43,450 nucleotides of DNA. Origin: Kiloniellaceae bacterium. Lineage in GTDB: Bacteria; Pseudomonadota; Alphaproteobacteria; Kiloniellales; J153. How positions within the stretch are numbered: the first letter of the stretch is position 1; every line of letters starts with the position of its first letter. The notes below the pieces were generated by a model. It had not been told where the DNA came from. It saw nothing but the letters and a program-made list of their open reading frames with translations, and made no database searches. A program made the position numbers and the translations under genes. Shown here one piece after another: positions 7,891 to 16,859 of this stretch. The DNA lies in assembly GCA_021776135.1 (NCBI GenBank), contig JAJFGL010000005.1, forward strand, positions 1 to 43,450. The letters are read 5' to 3'.

Positions 7891-8820
7891 ATGGCGCGCG
7901 CCGCCGTCGGCTTTGTCGGTATCGGCAACATGGGGGCGCCCATGGCCCGGTGCTTGGCAAAGGCCGGTCACGATCTCGTTCTTTTTGACGCCCACCCCGA
8001 TGCGGCGGCGGCCCTGGCAGGTGGCAAGATTGCCCGCGCCGAGACCTTGCGCGATCTGGGCGCGCGCTGCGCCATGGTCATCACCATGTTGCCGGACGCG
8101 GACATCGTCCGCACCGTGGTCATGGGGGGTGAGGCTAGAGATGCCTTGGTCCGGGGCATGACCCACGGCGGCGTGGTGATCGACATGTCTTCCTCCGCCC
8201 CGGCCGCCACCCAAAGCCTTGGCCGCGGCTTGGCGGAACTGGGCATCGACCTGGTGGACGCGCCGGTTTCGGGCGGCGTGCCAAAGGCTAGGGATGGGAC
8301 CCTGACCATCATGGCCGGCGGCGGCGCCGAAACCCTGGACAAGATCGAAGCGGTCCTTTCCGCTATGGGCAAGGTCCAGCGCACCGGCGGGCTTGGGTCC
8401 GGCCACGCCATGAAGGCGCTCAACAATTACGTCTCGGCGGCCGGACTGCTTGCGGTCTGCGAGGCTTTGATCGTCGCCCGGCGTTTCGGCCTCGACCCTG
8501 AGGTTCTGAACGGCGTTCTCAATGCCTCGACCGGGCGCAACAACACCACCGATAAGAAGGTCGAGCAGTTCATCCTGAACCGCGCCTTCGATTCCGGTTT
8601 CGCGCTCGAACTCATGCGCAAGGACGTTGGGATCGCGCGGGATCTCGCCACCGGTCTCGATCTCGACGCGCCCTGGCTCCAGGGTTGCGCGGCGCTTCTG
8701 GACCGGGCGTCCAAGGCGCTTGGCCCCGGCGCCGATCACACCGCCGCTTTCGCCTACCTGGAAGACCGCTTAAGCGGCGCGGCGCGAAATACGGAAGCTC
8801 AAGACGGCGGCGATCAGTAA
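7891..8820 (+). CDS. 3-hydroxyisobutyrate dehydrogenase-like beta-hydroxyacid dehydrogenase
   Basis: NAD(P)-dependent oxidation of a beta-hydroxyacid. The 309-residue protein begins with the Rossmann motif GFVGIGNMGAPMA, has the substrate loop DAPVSGGVPKA near residue 126 and the catalytic Lys in GHAMKALNN near residue 174. Family members include 3-hydroxyisobutyrate, tartronate semialdehyde and 6-phosphogluconate-type dehydrogenases; the exact substrate cannot be chosen. The gene is 4 bases behind the lactonase-like gene, which could open a lactone to give its hydroxyacid. The last 17 codons overlap the convergent MFS gene, and the tail after LEDRL is longer than usual, suggesting stop loss into the neighbour. 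Confidence 0.9.
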   Translation: MARAAVGFVGIGNMGAPMARCLAKAGHDLVLFDAHPDAAAALAGGKIARAETLRDLGARCAMVITMLPDADIVRTVVMGGEARDALVRGMTHGGVVIDMSSSAPAATQSLGRGLAELGIDLVDAPVSGGVPKARDGTLTIMAGGGAETLDKIEAVLSAMGKVQRTGGLGSGHAMKALNNYVSAAGLLAVCEALIVARRFGLDPEVLNGVLNASTGRNNTTDKKVEQFILNRAFDSGFALELMRKDVGIARDLATGLDLDAPWLQGCAALLDRASKALGPGADHTAAFAYLEDRLSGAARNTEAQDGGDQ

Positions 8821-9918
8821 TCCAGCGGTCGCGGTGAGCGAGGAAGATAGGAAACTGCCGGTTAAATCATGGAGGTAACCGGCGAAGGCCGGGCCCAGGA
8901 TTTGCCCCAGGGCGAAGGCGGCGGACATGAGGGCCAGCACCCGGCGCGGATCGCCGCTGACCATGAGACGGGCCGCGGCCAGGCCGAGGGCGGTCAGCGC
9001 CATGAAGGTGCCGCCGAGCAGCGCCGCCGCCAGCAGGGCGCCAAGCGGGCTCACCCAGAGCACGCTGGCGGCGACCCCGGCGGCCAGCATAAGGGTGGCG
9101 AGGGTGTAGGCCTGAAGTATGCCGATCCGCACGCCTATCCAAGACCATAGGGCGACCGAGGGCACGGCGCTCAAACCGACAACCAGCCAGATGGTGGGCT
9201 CCAGGGGCGCGATCTCGGCGCTCTCGCGCACGATGGCGACCAGGAAGGTCGCGGTGATGATGTAACCGAAACCGAACAGCCCGTAGGCGGCGATCAGCGC
9301 CGTCAGGCCGGCCCCGGCCTTGCCTTCGCGGGTCACGGGGGCGGGTTCGCTTTGCTTCGGGATCAGGGCGGCGGCCAGGGCGGCGGCCAGCAGCGACACC
9401 GCGCCGCTGAGAATCCAGTGCGCGCGCCAAGTCATATCGAAGGCCGCCAAGCCGGAGACGATCAGGGACGAGACCGCGATGCCCACGCCGACGCCGGCGA
9501 AGTGGATAGCCGAAAATCCCGGCCGCCCGGCGGCGTAAAGCCGCTCCATCACCAGGGTCGAGGCATAGATCAGGACAAAGGCGCTGGCCACGCCGCCCAG
9601 GAAGCGCACCGCCAGGAACGCGGGCAGGGACGACAGGCCCCCGGCCGCCGCCGTGGTCGCGGCGCTGACGATCAGGGCGCCCAGCAGCCAGGTCCGCCGC
9701 GACCCCGGCAGGACCGACAGCGCGGCCAACAAGGCACCCAGCAGATAGCCGGCGAAATTGGCCGAGGCGATCAAGCCCGCCTCGCTCTTACTAAGCCCCA
9801 GGGCCTCGACCATGAAAGGCAGGATCGGCGTATAAATAAACCGCCCAATCCCCATGGCCGTGGCCATGGCGATACAGCCGCCAAAGGCGAGGGCAAGGGG
9901 GCGAGTGTTCAGGGACAT
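8770..9918 (-). CDS. MFS transporter, YbfB/YjiJ type
   Basis: A 382-residue transporter with about 12 hydrophobic spans. The N terminus GGCIAMATAMGIGRFIYTP and the motif ASANFAGYLLGALLA after span 2 are typical of the YbfB/YjiJ subgroup of the major facilitator family. Substrates are not established for the group; export of small organic compounds is the usual guess. The ATG at 9918 follows a TATATA-rich stretch and has no clear ribosome site. The 3' end overlaps the convergent dehydrogenase gene by 51 bases. The two genes therefore share their coding ends on opposite strands. Confidence 0.9.
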   Translation of the reverse strand: MSLNTRPLALAFGGCIAMATAMGIGRFIYTPILPFMVEALGLSKSEAGLIASANFAGYLLGALLAALSVLPGSRRTWLLGALIVSAATTAAAGGLSSLPAFLAVRFLGGVASAFVLIYASTLVMERLYAAGRPGFSAIHFAGVGVGIAVSSLIVSGLAAFDMTWRAHWILSGAVSLLAAALAAALIPKQSEPAPVTREGKAGAGLTALIAAYGLFGFGYIITATFLVAIVRESAEIAPLEPTIWLVVGLSAVPSVALWSWIGVRIGILQAYTLATLMLAAGVAASVLWVSPLGALLAAALLGGTFMALTALGLAAARLMVSGDPRRVLALMSAAFALGQILGPAFAGYLHDLTGSFLSSSLTATAGLLIAAVLSFRISRRAA

Positions 9919-10036
9919 GAGCTATATATACGGGGGCGGGAGTCATCGCGGCAATGGGCGGGAACCACCAAGCTAGGGGTTAGCCCCATTTTGTCATGCG
10001 CGGCCCCGCAAACCGTGAAAGTTTGGCGAGGCTGTC

Positions 10037-10137
10037 ACCCCCACCCCAACCCTCCCCCGTCGAAGGGGGAGGGAGTTAGAGGGAGAGCGCCGCTTTTTCT
10101 CCCTCCCCCCTTGAGGGGGAGGGTTGGGGTGGGGGGA
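10037..10137. repeat. C/G-rich dispersed repeat, inverted pair, locus 1
   Basis: Two copies of a roughly 39-base element built on CCCTCCCCC...GGGGGAGGG-TTGGGGTGGGG lie head to head (10037-10075 inverted, 10099-10137 direct), each also palindromic in itself. The right copy is base-for-base identical over 39 bases to 17877-17915. The pair sits in the 344-base gap between the MFS promoter and the end of the ABC ATPase gene; I see no gene in that gap. It could fold into a strong RNA hairpin and end transcription of the ABC operon. Confidence 0.85.
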
Positions 10138-10262
10138 CTCGCGGTGCCGGGAACCCGCTCGGGCGGGTAGCACGATAATAAACCGGACAGCAGTGGATCA
10201 AGTCCGCGTATGACGGTTTTGGGGGAATGGAAGCAGGAATTCATTCAAGACCAGCGCGAGTC

Positions 10263-11897
10263 TCACGCCGACGCGAAGTTTCCGAATTCGAAATCGCGGC
10301 CGGGGGCGGCGTTGAAGAGGGCTTGGGTATAGTCGTGGCTCGGCGTGCCGAAGACCTCGGCGGCCTTGCCGTGTTCGACGATCTCGCCCTTGTACATGAC
10401 CGCGATGCGGTCGCAGATCTGGGCCGCGACGCGCAGATCGTGGGTGATGAACAGGATCGCCAAGTTAAAGCGCTTGCGCACGTCGTCGAGCAGCTCAAGA
10501 ACCTGGGCCTGGACGGAAACGTCGAGGGCGGAGACCGCCTCGTCGGCGATCAGCACCTCTGGATTCATGGCCAGGGCCCGGGCAATGCAGATGCGCTGGC
10601 GCTGACCGCCGGAAAACTGATGCGGAAAACGGTCGAGGGCGTCCGGGTCCAGGCCGACCAGGGTCATGAGGTCGCTGGCCCGGGTCAGGGCTTCGGCCTT
10701 GCTCACGCCGAAGTTCATGGGGCCCTCGATGATTGAGGCCTTGACCGTGCGGCGCGGGTTGAGGGAGCGGTAGGGGTCTTGAAAAATGATCTGCACCAGG
10801 CGCCGGTTCTCGCGCAAGCGGCGCTCCGACAGACCGGCGATATCGTGGCCGTCGATCAGGATCTGTCCGCCGGTCGGATCGATGAGGCGCACGATACAGC
10901 GCGCCAAGGTCGACTTGCCGGACCCGGATTCGCCCACCACGCCCAGGGTTTCGCCCCGGCGCACGGTCAGATCGACGTTATGGGCGGCGCGGGTTTCCCG
11001 CGCCGCGCGGAACAGTGAACGGTCGGCGTAGGTTTTGCACAAGGCCTGGGTTTCCAGAACCACCGGCGCCGCCGCCGTATCCGGGCGCTTGGGCGGCGTC
11101 ATGCTGGGGACCGAGGAGATCAGCATCCGGGTATAGGGGTGTTGCGGGTTGGTGAGGACGTTTTTCGCCTCGCCCTGTTCGACCACCAGGCCGTGCTGCA
11201 TCACCACCACCCGGTCGGCGATTTCCGCGACCACGCCGAAATCATGGGTGATAAACAAAACCGCCGTCCCGTGGGTGCGCTGGATGTCTTTAATGAGTTT
11301 TAGGATTTGCGCCTGGGTGGTCACGTCCAGAGCCGTGGTCGGCTCGTCGGCGATCAAGAGGATGGGTTCGAGCGCCAGGGCGCCGGCGATCATGACCCGC
11401 TGGCGCTGGCCGCCGGAAATCTGATGGGGATAGGAATGGATCAGACGCTCCGGCTCGGGCAGCTTGACCGCCTCCATGACCTCGATCATGCGCCCATGGC
11501 TCTCGGCGGCGCTCATCTGGGTGTGGATTTGCAGGATTTCCTCGATCTGATCGCCGATGGACATGAGCGGGTTAAGCGCCGTCATGGGCTCCTGAAAAAT
11601 CATCGACATGCGCGCGCCGCGCAGGGCGCGCATTTCCCCGGGCGTCTTTTTCAGAAGGTCGTCGCCTTGCAGCAACACCTGGCCCGCGGTGGCGGTCAGT
11701 TGCTTGGGCGGCAACAGCCCCATGACCGTATGGGCGGTGACCGACTTGCCGGACCCGGATTCGCCGACCACGCAGAGAATCTCGTGCGGCAAGACCGAGA
11801 AGGATACGTTTTCTATGGCGTTTCCCCGGTCGGCGCGCGCGGGCAGGCGCACGGTTAGGCCGCGAATGTCGAGGATCGCTTGCTGGTCCGAAGTCAT
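10263..11897 (-). CDS. Peptide ABC transporter, fused double ATP-binding protein (DppD-DppF type)
   Basis: A 544-residue protein with two complete nucleotide-binding domains in one chain, as in GsiA and YejF. Domain 1 has Walker A GESGSGKSV, signature SGGQRQRVMI and Walker B LLIADEPTTALD. Domain 2 has GESGSGKST, SGGQRQRICI and VLIADEAVSALD; the Ala after DE replaces the more usual Pro but the catalytic Glu is kept. Each domain is followed by the oligopeptide-permease-type C-terminal stretch (NPQHPYTRML; SHDYTQALF). It drives import by the permease pair directly upstream (5-base gap). I start at the ATG at 11897; the frame runs further into the permease gene without homology. Confidence 0.94.
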   Translation of the reverse strand: MTSDQQAILDIRGLTVRLPARADRGNAIENVSFSVLPHEILCVVGESGSGKSVTAHTVMGLLPPKQLTATAGQVLLQGDDLLKKTPGEMRALRGARMSMIFQEPMTALNPLMSIGDQIEEILQIHTQMSAAESHGRMIEVMEAVKLPEPERLIHSYPHQISGGQRQRVMIAGALALEPILLIADEPTTALDVTTQAQILKLIKDIQRTHGTAVLFITHDFGVVAEIADRVVVMQHGLVVEQGEAKNVLTNPQHPYTRMLISSVPSMTPPKRPDTAAAPVVLETQALCKTYADRSLFRAARETRAAHNVDLTVRRGETLGVVGESGSGKSTLARCIVRLIDPTGGQILIDGHDIAGLSERRLRENRRLVQIIFQDPYRSLNPRRTVKASIIEGPMNFGVSKAEALTRASDLMTLVGLDPDALDRFPHQFSGGQRQRICIARALAMNPEVLIADEAVSALDVSVQAQVLELLDDVRKRFNLAILFITHDLRVAAQICDRIAVMYKGEIVEHGKAAEVFGTPSHDYTQALFNAAPGRDFEFGNFASA

Positions 11898-11902
11898 GGT
11901 GC

Positions 11903-12784
11903 TTACATCTTCTTGGCGATACGCGGGTCGAGGGTGTCGCGCAGGCCGTCGCCCAGGACGTTGACCCCCAGCACGGTCAAGGCCAAGGCGGCGCCGGGAA
12001 AGAAGATGATCCAAGGCGCCAGTTGGAAATAGGTTCGCCCCTCAGCCATGATATTGCCCCAGGATGGAATTTCAGGCGGCGTGCCGACGCCCAGAAATCC
12101 CAGCAGCGCCTCGTTCAACATGGCCGAAGCGCAGACATAGCTTGCCTGGACGATAAGCGGGGGAATGGTGTTGGGCAGAATATGCCGGATCAGAATCAGG
12201 TGCAGGCGCGTGCCCGCCGCAACGGCGGCTTCCACATAGGGTTCCTCGCGCACCGTCAGCACGATGGCGCGCACCAGGCGCACCACGCGCGGTATTTCGG
12301 GGATGGTAATGGCGATGGTCACGGTCAAGAGGCTGGCGCCCGATAGGGACACCAGGGCAATGGCCAACAAGATGCCGGGGATGGCCATGAGGCCGTCCAT
12401 GATCCGCATCAGGATGGCGTCGAGTATGCGCACATAGCCGGCGGCCAGGCCGATGACCAAGCCAAAGGCCACGGAAAGCAAGGCGGCGGATAGGCCGATG
12501 ACCAGGGATATCCGGGTGCCGTAGATGGTGCGGCTGTAAATATCCCGGCCGAACATATCGGTGCCGAACCAGAAGCTATCGCCGGGGGACTTCAAGCGGT
12601 TGATAGGATTGAAGGTGATGGGATCGCCGGTGAAGAGCCAGGGCGCCAGAACCGCGCAGAAGATCATAAAGATGAGCATGGCGCCGCCGAACGCCATGGT
12701 CGGGTGCCGCGCCAGCATGGAGCGTCGCAGACCGGCGATTTTACCGCGCAAATCGGCCCCGGCCCAATCGGTGATCGCACTCAA
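11903..12784 (-). CDS. Peptide ABC transporter permease, DppC type
   Basis: One of two inner-membrane subunits of a peptide-type importer; 293 residues with about six spans. The N-terminal span (near residues 30-52) followed by the loop SFWFGTDMFGRDIYSRTIYG is the OppC/DppC signature, and the EAA loop that contacts the ATPase is present as EAAVAAGTRLHLILIRHI. The ending DGLRDTLDPR is characteristic. Its start overlaps the DppB-type gene by 4 bases and the ATPase gene starts 5 bases after it. Confidence 0.94.
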   Translation of the reverse strand: MSAITDWAGADLRGKIAGLRRSMLARHPTMAFGGAMLIFMIFCAVLAPWLFTGDPITFNPINRLKSPGDSFWFGTDMFGRDIYSRTIYGTRISLVIGLSAALLSVAFGLVIGLAAGYVRILDAILMRIMDGLMAIPGILLAIALVSLSGASLLTVTIAITIPEIPRVVRLVRAIVLTVREEPYVEAAVAAGTRLHLILIRHILPNTIPPLIVQASYVCASAMLNEALLGFLGVGTPPEIPSWGNIMAEGRTYFQLAPWIIFFPGAALALTVLGVNVLGDGLRDTLDPRIAKKM

Positions 12785-13722
12785 TACCTGATCCTCGGAT
12801 CGACAAGGGTGTAGATAATGTCAACCAGAAGATTGACCATGACATAGACCAGAGAGAACACCAGGATCAGGCCCTGGATGATCGGGTAGTCGCGCTTGAG
12901 TATGGCGTCGACCACCAGCCGGCCGAGGCCTGGAATATTGTAAACGCTTTCGGTTATCACCACGCCGCCGATCAGCAGGGCGACGCCCAGGCCGATCACG
13001 GTGATGATGGGCACGGCCGCGTTTTTAAGCGCGTGGCGCATCAAGACGATACGTTCGCTCTGCCCCTTGGCGCGCGCGGTGCGGATGTAATCTTCTTCCA
13101 TCACCTCGATCACGCTGGCCCGGGTGATGCGGGTGATAAGCGCGATGTAGATCACGCTCAGAGTCACGGTCGGCAGGGTAATGTGGCGCAGGAATTTCCA
13201 AAAATCCACGAAGGGACTGGTATAGCCCTGAACCGGAAACCACCGAAGCTCTAGTGAAAATTGAAAAATAAGAATGTAACCGAGGACGAAGACGGGAATC
13301 GAAAATCCCGCGACCGCGAAAATCATAATGGCGCGGTCGATCCAGGTGCCGGCTTTCCAAGCGGCTATGATCCCCAAGGGAACCGCGACCAGAACCGCGA
13401 ACACCAGGGTCGTGGAGGCCAGCATCAGGGTCGGTTCGATCCTTTGCGCGATGAGTTTCGACACCGGCAAATTGGTGAAGATGGAGATACCCAGATCGCC
13501 ATGGGCCAGGGTCCAGAGCCATTTTCCGAACTGCACCGGGATCGGGGCATTGAGGCCAAGCTGTTCGCGGATGCGTTCGATGTCGGCGGGCGAAGCGTAA
13601 TCGCCGGCGATGATCGAGGCCGGATCGCCCGGACTTAAGCGCAGCATGAGAAAGACGAAGAGCGCCACCACCCCCATGACGGGGATGATGGCGACCATTC
13701 GTTTAGCGATGAAGGCTAACAT
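12781..13722 (-). CDS. Peptide ABC transporter permease, DppB type
   Basis: Second membrane subunit, 313 residues with six spans. The start MLAFIAKRMVAIIPVMGVV and the LRLSPGDPA box shortly after are diagnostic for OppB/DppB. The EAA-like loop TARAKGQSERIVLMRHALKN contacts the ATPase, and YTLVDPRIRY closes the protein. The gene begins 31 bases after the binding-protein gene and overlaps the next permease by 4 bases, giving the order SBP-DppB-DppC-DppDF. Transported substrate is set mainly by the binding protein. Confidence 0.94.
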   Translation of the reverse strand: MLAFIAKRMVAIIPVMGVVALFVFLMLRLSPGDPASIIAGDYASPADIERIREQLGLNAPIPVQFGKWLWTLAHGDLGISIFTNLPVSKLIAQRIEPTLMLASTTLVFAVLVAVPLGIIAAWKAGTWIDRAIMIFAVAGFSIPVFVLGYILIFQFSLELRWFPVQGYTSPFVDFWKFLRHITLPTVTLSVIYIALITRITRASVIEVMEEDYIRTARAKGQSERIVLMRHALKNAAVPIITVIGLGVALLIGGVVITESVYNIPGLGRLVVDAILKRDYPIIQGLILVFSLVYVMVNLLVDIIYTLVDPRIRY

Positions 13723-13753
13723 GCCGTGCCTTCAACTCTTCCGGTTTCAGGGC

Positions 13754-15349
13754 TTAGCGTTCGACGGACATGTTCCAGAAGAACTGCACCGGCGATTTGA
13801 TCAAGCCTTTCACGTTGTCGCGGTAGGCGACAGGCACGAAGAAGGTGCCGACGTTGCCGTAGGCGCCGTTGTTGATGGCCCGGTCCTGGATCGAATCGGC
13901 CAAGGCCCTTTGCTTGCCCGCATCGGTTTCGCGGGCGAAGGCGCTACGCATTTCCTCGATCTTGGGATCGTCGGGCCAGCCGAACCAGGCCCGCTCAACA
14001 CCGCCGCCGCCCATGCCTGTCGCAAGCACGGGATTGGTGATGTCGCCGCCGATCCACCAGGTGTGGAAGATGTTCCAGCCGCCCTTGTCGACCGGCTCCT
14101 TCATGGCCCGCCTGGAGGTCAGGGTGGACCAATCCATGGCCTGCATCTCAACTTCCATGCCGATCGAACGCAGGCGTTGCGCGGTGACCAGGCTGAAGGC
14201 CGAAAGGATGGCGATGTCGGTCGGTTGGATGATGACGACTGGTTTTCCATCGTAACCGGTCGCCGCCAGCATCTTCTTGGCTTCCTCGATGTTTGGGCTG
14301 GTGACCAGCTTGTTGCCGGCGTCGGTCTCAAGCGGTGAGCCGCAGGCATAGTAGGAATTGCAGACGCTGTAGAACTTAGAATTGCCGACCGCCGCCTGCA
14401 TGTAGACTTCCTGGTCGATGGATTTCAGCACCGCCCGGCGCACCGCCTGGTCGTTAAAGGGCGGGTGCAGGTGGTTCATGCGCAACATGCCCTGGTTGCC
14501 AAGGGGGTCGTTGACCTCGACCACCACGCCTTCCGCCGCTTCGAGAATCGGCGCCAAATCCGGCGGTGGGTTTTCGTAGTAATCGACTTCGCCGTTAATC
14601 AGGGCGTTCATGGCGGTCTGCTGATCGGGGATATAGATCCACTCGACCCGGTCGACCTTGGCGACCTTACCGCCGGCGGCGCCGCTGGAGGGCTCCGAAC
14701 GCGGCACGTAGGCTTCGTTCTTCAGATAAACGACCTTGGCGCCGGGAACCCATTCCTCCTTGGAGAACTTGAAGGGGCCGGAGCCGATGGTCTCCGGCAT
14801 CTGCTCGAAGGGATCGGTTTCCGCCATGCGCTTGGGAACCATGAAGGGCACGTTGGAGCTGATCTTGCCGATCGATTCCAGCACCAGGCCGTAGGGCTCT
14901 TTCAGTTTCATGACGATGGTCTTGTTATCGGCCGCGGTCAGGCTTTCGATCACGTCCATCAGGGCCTGGCCCATGCCGTCGCGCGCGCCCCAACGGCGTA
15001 GGGATGCGACGCAGTCGGCGGCGGTGACGGGTGCGCCGTCATGCCAGTTGAGCCCGTCGCGCAACTTGAAGGTCCAAGTCAGCTTGTCGTCGCTGGTGGT
15101 CCAGGTATCGACCATCTGGGGCTGCACTTGCAGGTTCTCGTCAAGCGCGAACAGCGTGTCGTAAACCAGATAACCGTGGTTGCGCGAGATGTAGGCCGTG
15201 GTCCAGATCGGATCCAGGTTCTTCAAGTCCGCGTGGGGTATCACGCGCAGAACTTTTTCAGCGGCCGCCGGTTGGGGAGCCGCGAGGGCCAAGGCCGGGA
15301 CCGCCAAAGCGGCCGCGAACAGTAAGGCCCGTCTTGTCGTTTGAATCAT
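13754..15349 (-). CDS. Peptide ABC transporter substrate-binding protein (SBP family 5)
   Basis: A 531-residue periplasmic protein with a Sec-type leader: TTRRALLFAAALAVPALALA and an A-x-A cut site near residue 26-30. Family-5 markers follow: DLKNLDPIWTTAYISRNHGYLVYDTLF, then LRDGLNWHDGAPVTAADCVASLRRW. Relatives bind di- and oligopeptides, glutathione, opines or nickel complexes; the divergent amino-acid catabolic genes suggest a peptide or modified amino acid. The ATG at 15349 has GGAGG at good spacing. A possible upstream start at 15424 lies outside the signal peptide. The 256-base gap to the divergent lyase gene holds both promoters; I see no clear operator. Confidence 0.93.
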   Translation of the reverse strand: MIQTTRRALLFAAALAVPALALAAPQPAAAEKVLRVIPHADLKNLDPIWTTAYISRNHGYLVYDTLFALDENLQVQPQMVDTWTTSDDKLTWTFKLRDGLNWHDGAPVTAADCVASLRRWGARDGMGQALMDVIESLTAADNKTIVMKLKEPYGLVLESIGKISSNVPFMVPKRMAETDPFEQMPETIGSGPFKFSKEEWVPGAKVVYLKNEAYVPRSEPSSGAAGGKVAKVDRVEWIYIPDQQTAMNALINGEVDYYENPPPDLAPILEAAEGVVVEVNDPLGNQGMLRMNHLHPPFNDQAVRRAVLKSIDQEVYMQAAVGNSKFYSVCNSYYACGSPLETDAGNKLVTSPNIEEAKKMLAATGYDGKPVVIIQPTDIAILSAFSLVTAQRLRSIGMEVEMQAMDWSTLTSRRAMKEPVDKGGWNIFHTWWIGGDITNPVLATGMGGGGVERAWFGWPDDPKIEEMRSAFARETDAGKQRALADSIQDRAINNGAYGNVGTFFVPVAYRDNVKGLIKSPVQFFWNMSVER

Positions 15350-15605
15350 TAGGGTGCCTCCATTTATACTTGCGAAAGTGATATCCGGATTTTCTTTACG
15401 GTCCGGGACATCGTTAGCGATCACTTCTCAGTGTTCACCGTGTGGCAAATACCGATCCACTATGGGATACGCTTTTCATTAGAGCGCACATCACGGTATG
15501 CGGTCAAATGCGTTCGGCCCAATTACGCCCAATAACGTTGGTATGCGGACCGATCCCGTGGTTTTCGGGCTTGACCGGGGTGTGGCGCAAACGCGACGCT
15601 AGGTC

Positions 15606-16856
15606 ATGTTCCAAGAGATAGCCCAAAGTCCGCTCGCCCACGCGGCCAATCCCCAGAGCCGCCACGGCCGGAGCCTGAGCGCGGGCGCCCGCGCGGTGGT
15701 CGCGCCGGCGCGCTGCGCGGCGGCGCAGCGCGAGATTTCGGCCTGGCCCGGCTTTGCGCCCACGCCCTTGGCCGACTTGCCCGGGCTGTCGGCGGCCGCC
15801 GGTATCGCCCGCATCGCGGTCAAGGACGAGGGCGCGCGCTTCGGCCTCGGCAGTTTCAAGGCCCTGGGCGGCGCCTACGCGGTTCTGTGTCAGATCAAGG
15901 CGCGCATAGCTGCCATGTCCGGAACGCAAGTCTCGAGCGCCGACATCCTGGCCGGCAAGCACAAGGCCGTCGTCCGCGCCATGACGGTATGCTGCGCCAC
16001 CGACGGCAATCACGGCCGCTCGGTCGCCTGGGGCGCGCGTATGTTCGGGGCCGCCTGCGTCATCTATATCCACGAACATGTCAGTCAGGGGCGCGCGGAC
16101 GCCATCGCCGCCTTCGGCGCCGAGGTGCGCCGGGTCGCGGGAACCTACGACGATTCCGTGCGCCAAGCCGCCGCCGAGGCCGCCGCCCAGGGCTGGACCG
16201 TGATCTCCGATACCTCTTACGAAGGTTACATGGATATCCCGCGCGACGTCATGGCGGGCTACAGCGTCATGGCCGACGAGGCGCTCGAACAATGGCGCGG
16301 GCCGGCGGACGCGCCCGCCCCCGCGCCCAGCCATGTCTTCGTGCAAGCCGGCGTCGGCGGGGTGGCGGCGGCGGTCTGCGCGCGCTGCGACCATGCCCTG
16401 GGCGCCAAGCGGCCGCGCTTTGTCGCGGTCGAACCCGAACGCGCCGCGTGTTTGTTCGCCAGTGTGCGCGAAGGCCGCGCCGCCAGCATCGGCGGCGATT
16501 TGGATACCATAATGGCGGGCTTGGCGGCCGGGGATACCTCGTTGTTAGCCTGGGACGTGCTGAGCGAGGGGGCGGACGATTTCTTGATCGTGTCCGATGA
16601 TAGCGCGGCGGCGGCCATGCGCCTCCTGGCCGGGGGTGTGGCGGGCGACCCGCCGCTGGTCGCCGGCGAATCGGCGGTCGCCGGTCTGGCCGGGCTCCTG
16701 GGCGCCCTGGCCCGGCCCGAGGTGGCGGCGGCCTTGGAACTGGGACCGGACTCGCGGGTGCTTCTGTTCCTGACCGAAGGCGATACGGACCCGGATCTTT
16801 ATACCCGGATTGTCGGGCGCTCCGGCGCTGCCGTGCGCGCCGGGGCAGGGGGCTAA
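15606..16856 (+). CDS. dpaL: Diaminopropionate ammonia-lyase
   Basis: PLP enzyme that converts 2,3-diaminopropionate to pyruvate and two ammonia. The 416-residue protein is close to the roughly 400-residue E. coli YgeX. The PLP lysine is K85 in GSFKALGGAYA, the second acid-base residue would be D133 in ATDGNHGRSVAWGA, and the phosphate loop is GVGGVAAAV. SYEGYMDIPRDVMAGYSVM is characteristic of this lyase and separates it from threonine dehydratases. Known enzymes of the family act on both D and L isomers. The next gene, a carbamoylase, starts 3 bases after the stop. The start ATG has only a weak ribosome site. Confidence 0.92.
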   Translation: MFQEIAQSPLAHAANPQSRHGRSLSAGARAVVAPARCAAAQREISAWPGFAPTPLADLPGLSAAAGIARIAVKDEGARFGLGSFKALGGAYAVLCQIKARIAAMSGTQVSSADILAGKHKAVVRAMTVCCATDGNHGRSVAWGARMFGAACVIYIHEHVSQGRADAIAAFGAEVRRVAGTYDDSVRQAAAEAAAQGWTVISDTSYEGYMDIPRDVMAGYSVMADEALEQWRGPADAPAPAPSHVFVQAGVGGVAAAVCARCDHALGAKRPRFVAVEPERAACLFASVREGRAASIGGDLDTIMAGLAAGDTSLLAWDVLSEGADDFLIVSDDSAAAAMRLLAGGVAGDPPLVAGESAVAGLAGLLGALARPEVAAALELGPDSRVLLFLTEGDTDPDLYTRIVGRSGAAVRAGAGG

Positions 16857-16859
16857 CCC

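Noticed and set aside
6663-7943. Long minus-strand open frame of 426 codons
   Set aside because: Antisense to yaiI, the lactonase-like gene and the start of the dehydrogenase, all of which have clear motifs; no domain is seen in the antisense product.
9352-10170. Long plus-strand open frame of 272 codons
   Set aside because: It is antisense to the MFS gene and runs through the C/G-rich repeat; the product is Gln/Gly/Arg-rich without any fold, typical of a high-GC shadow frame.
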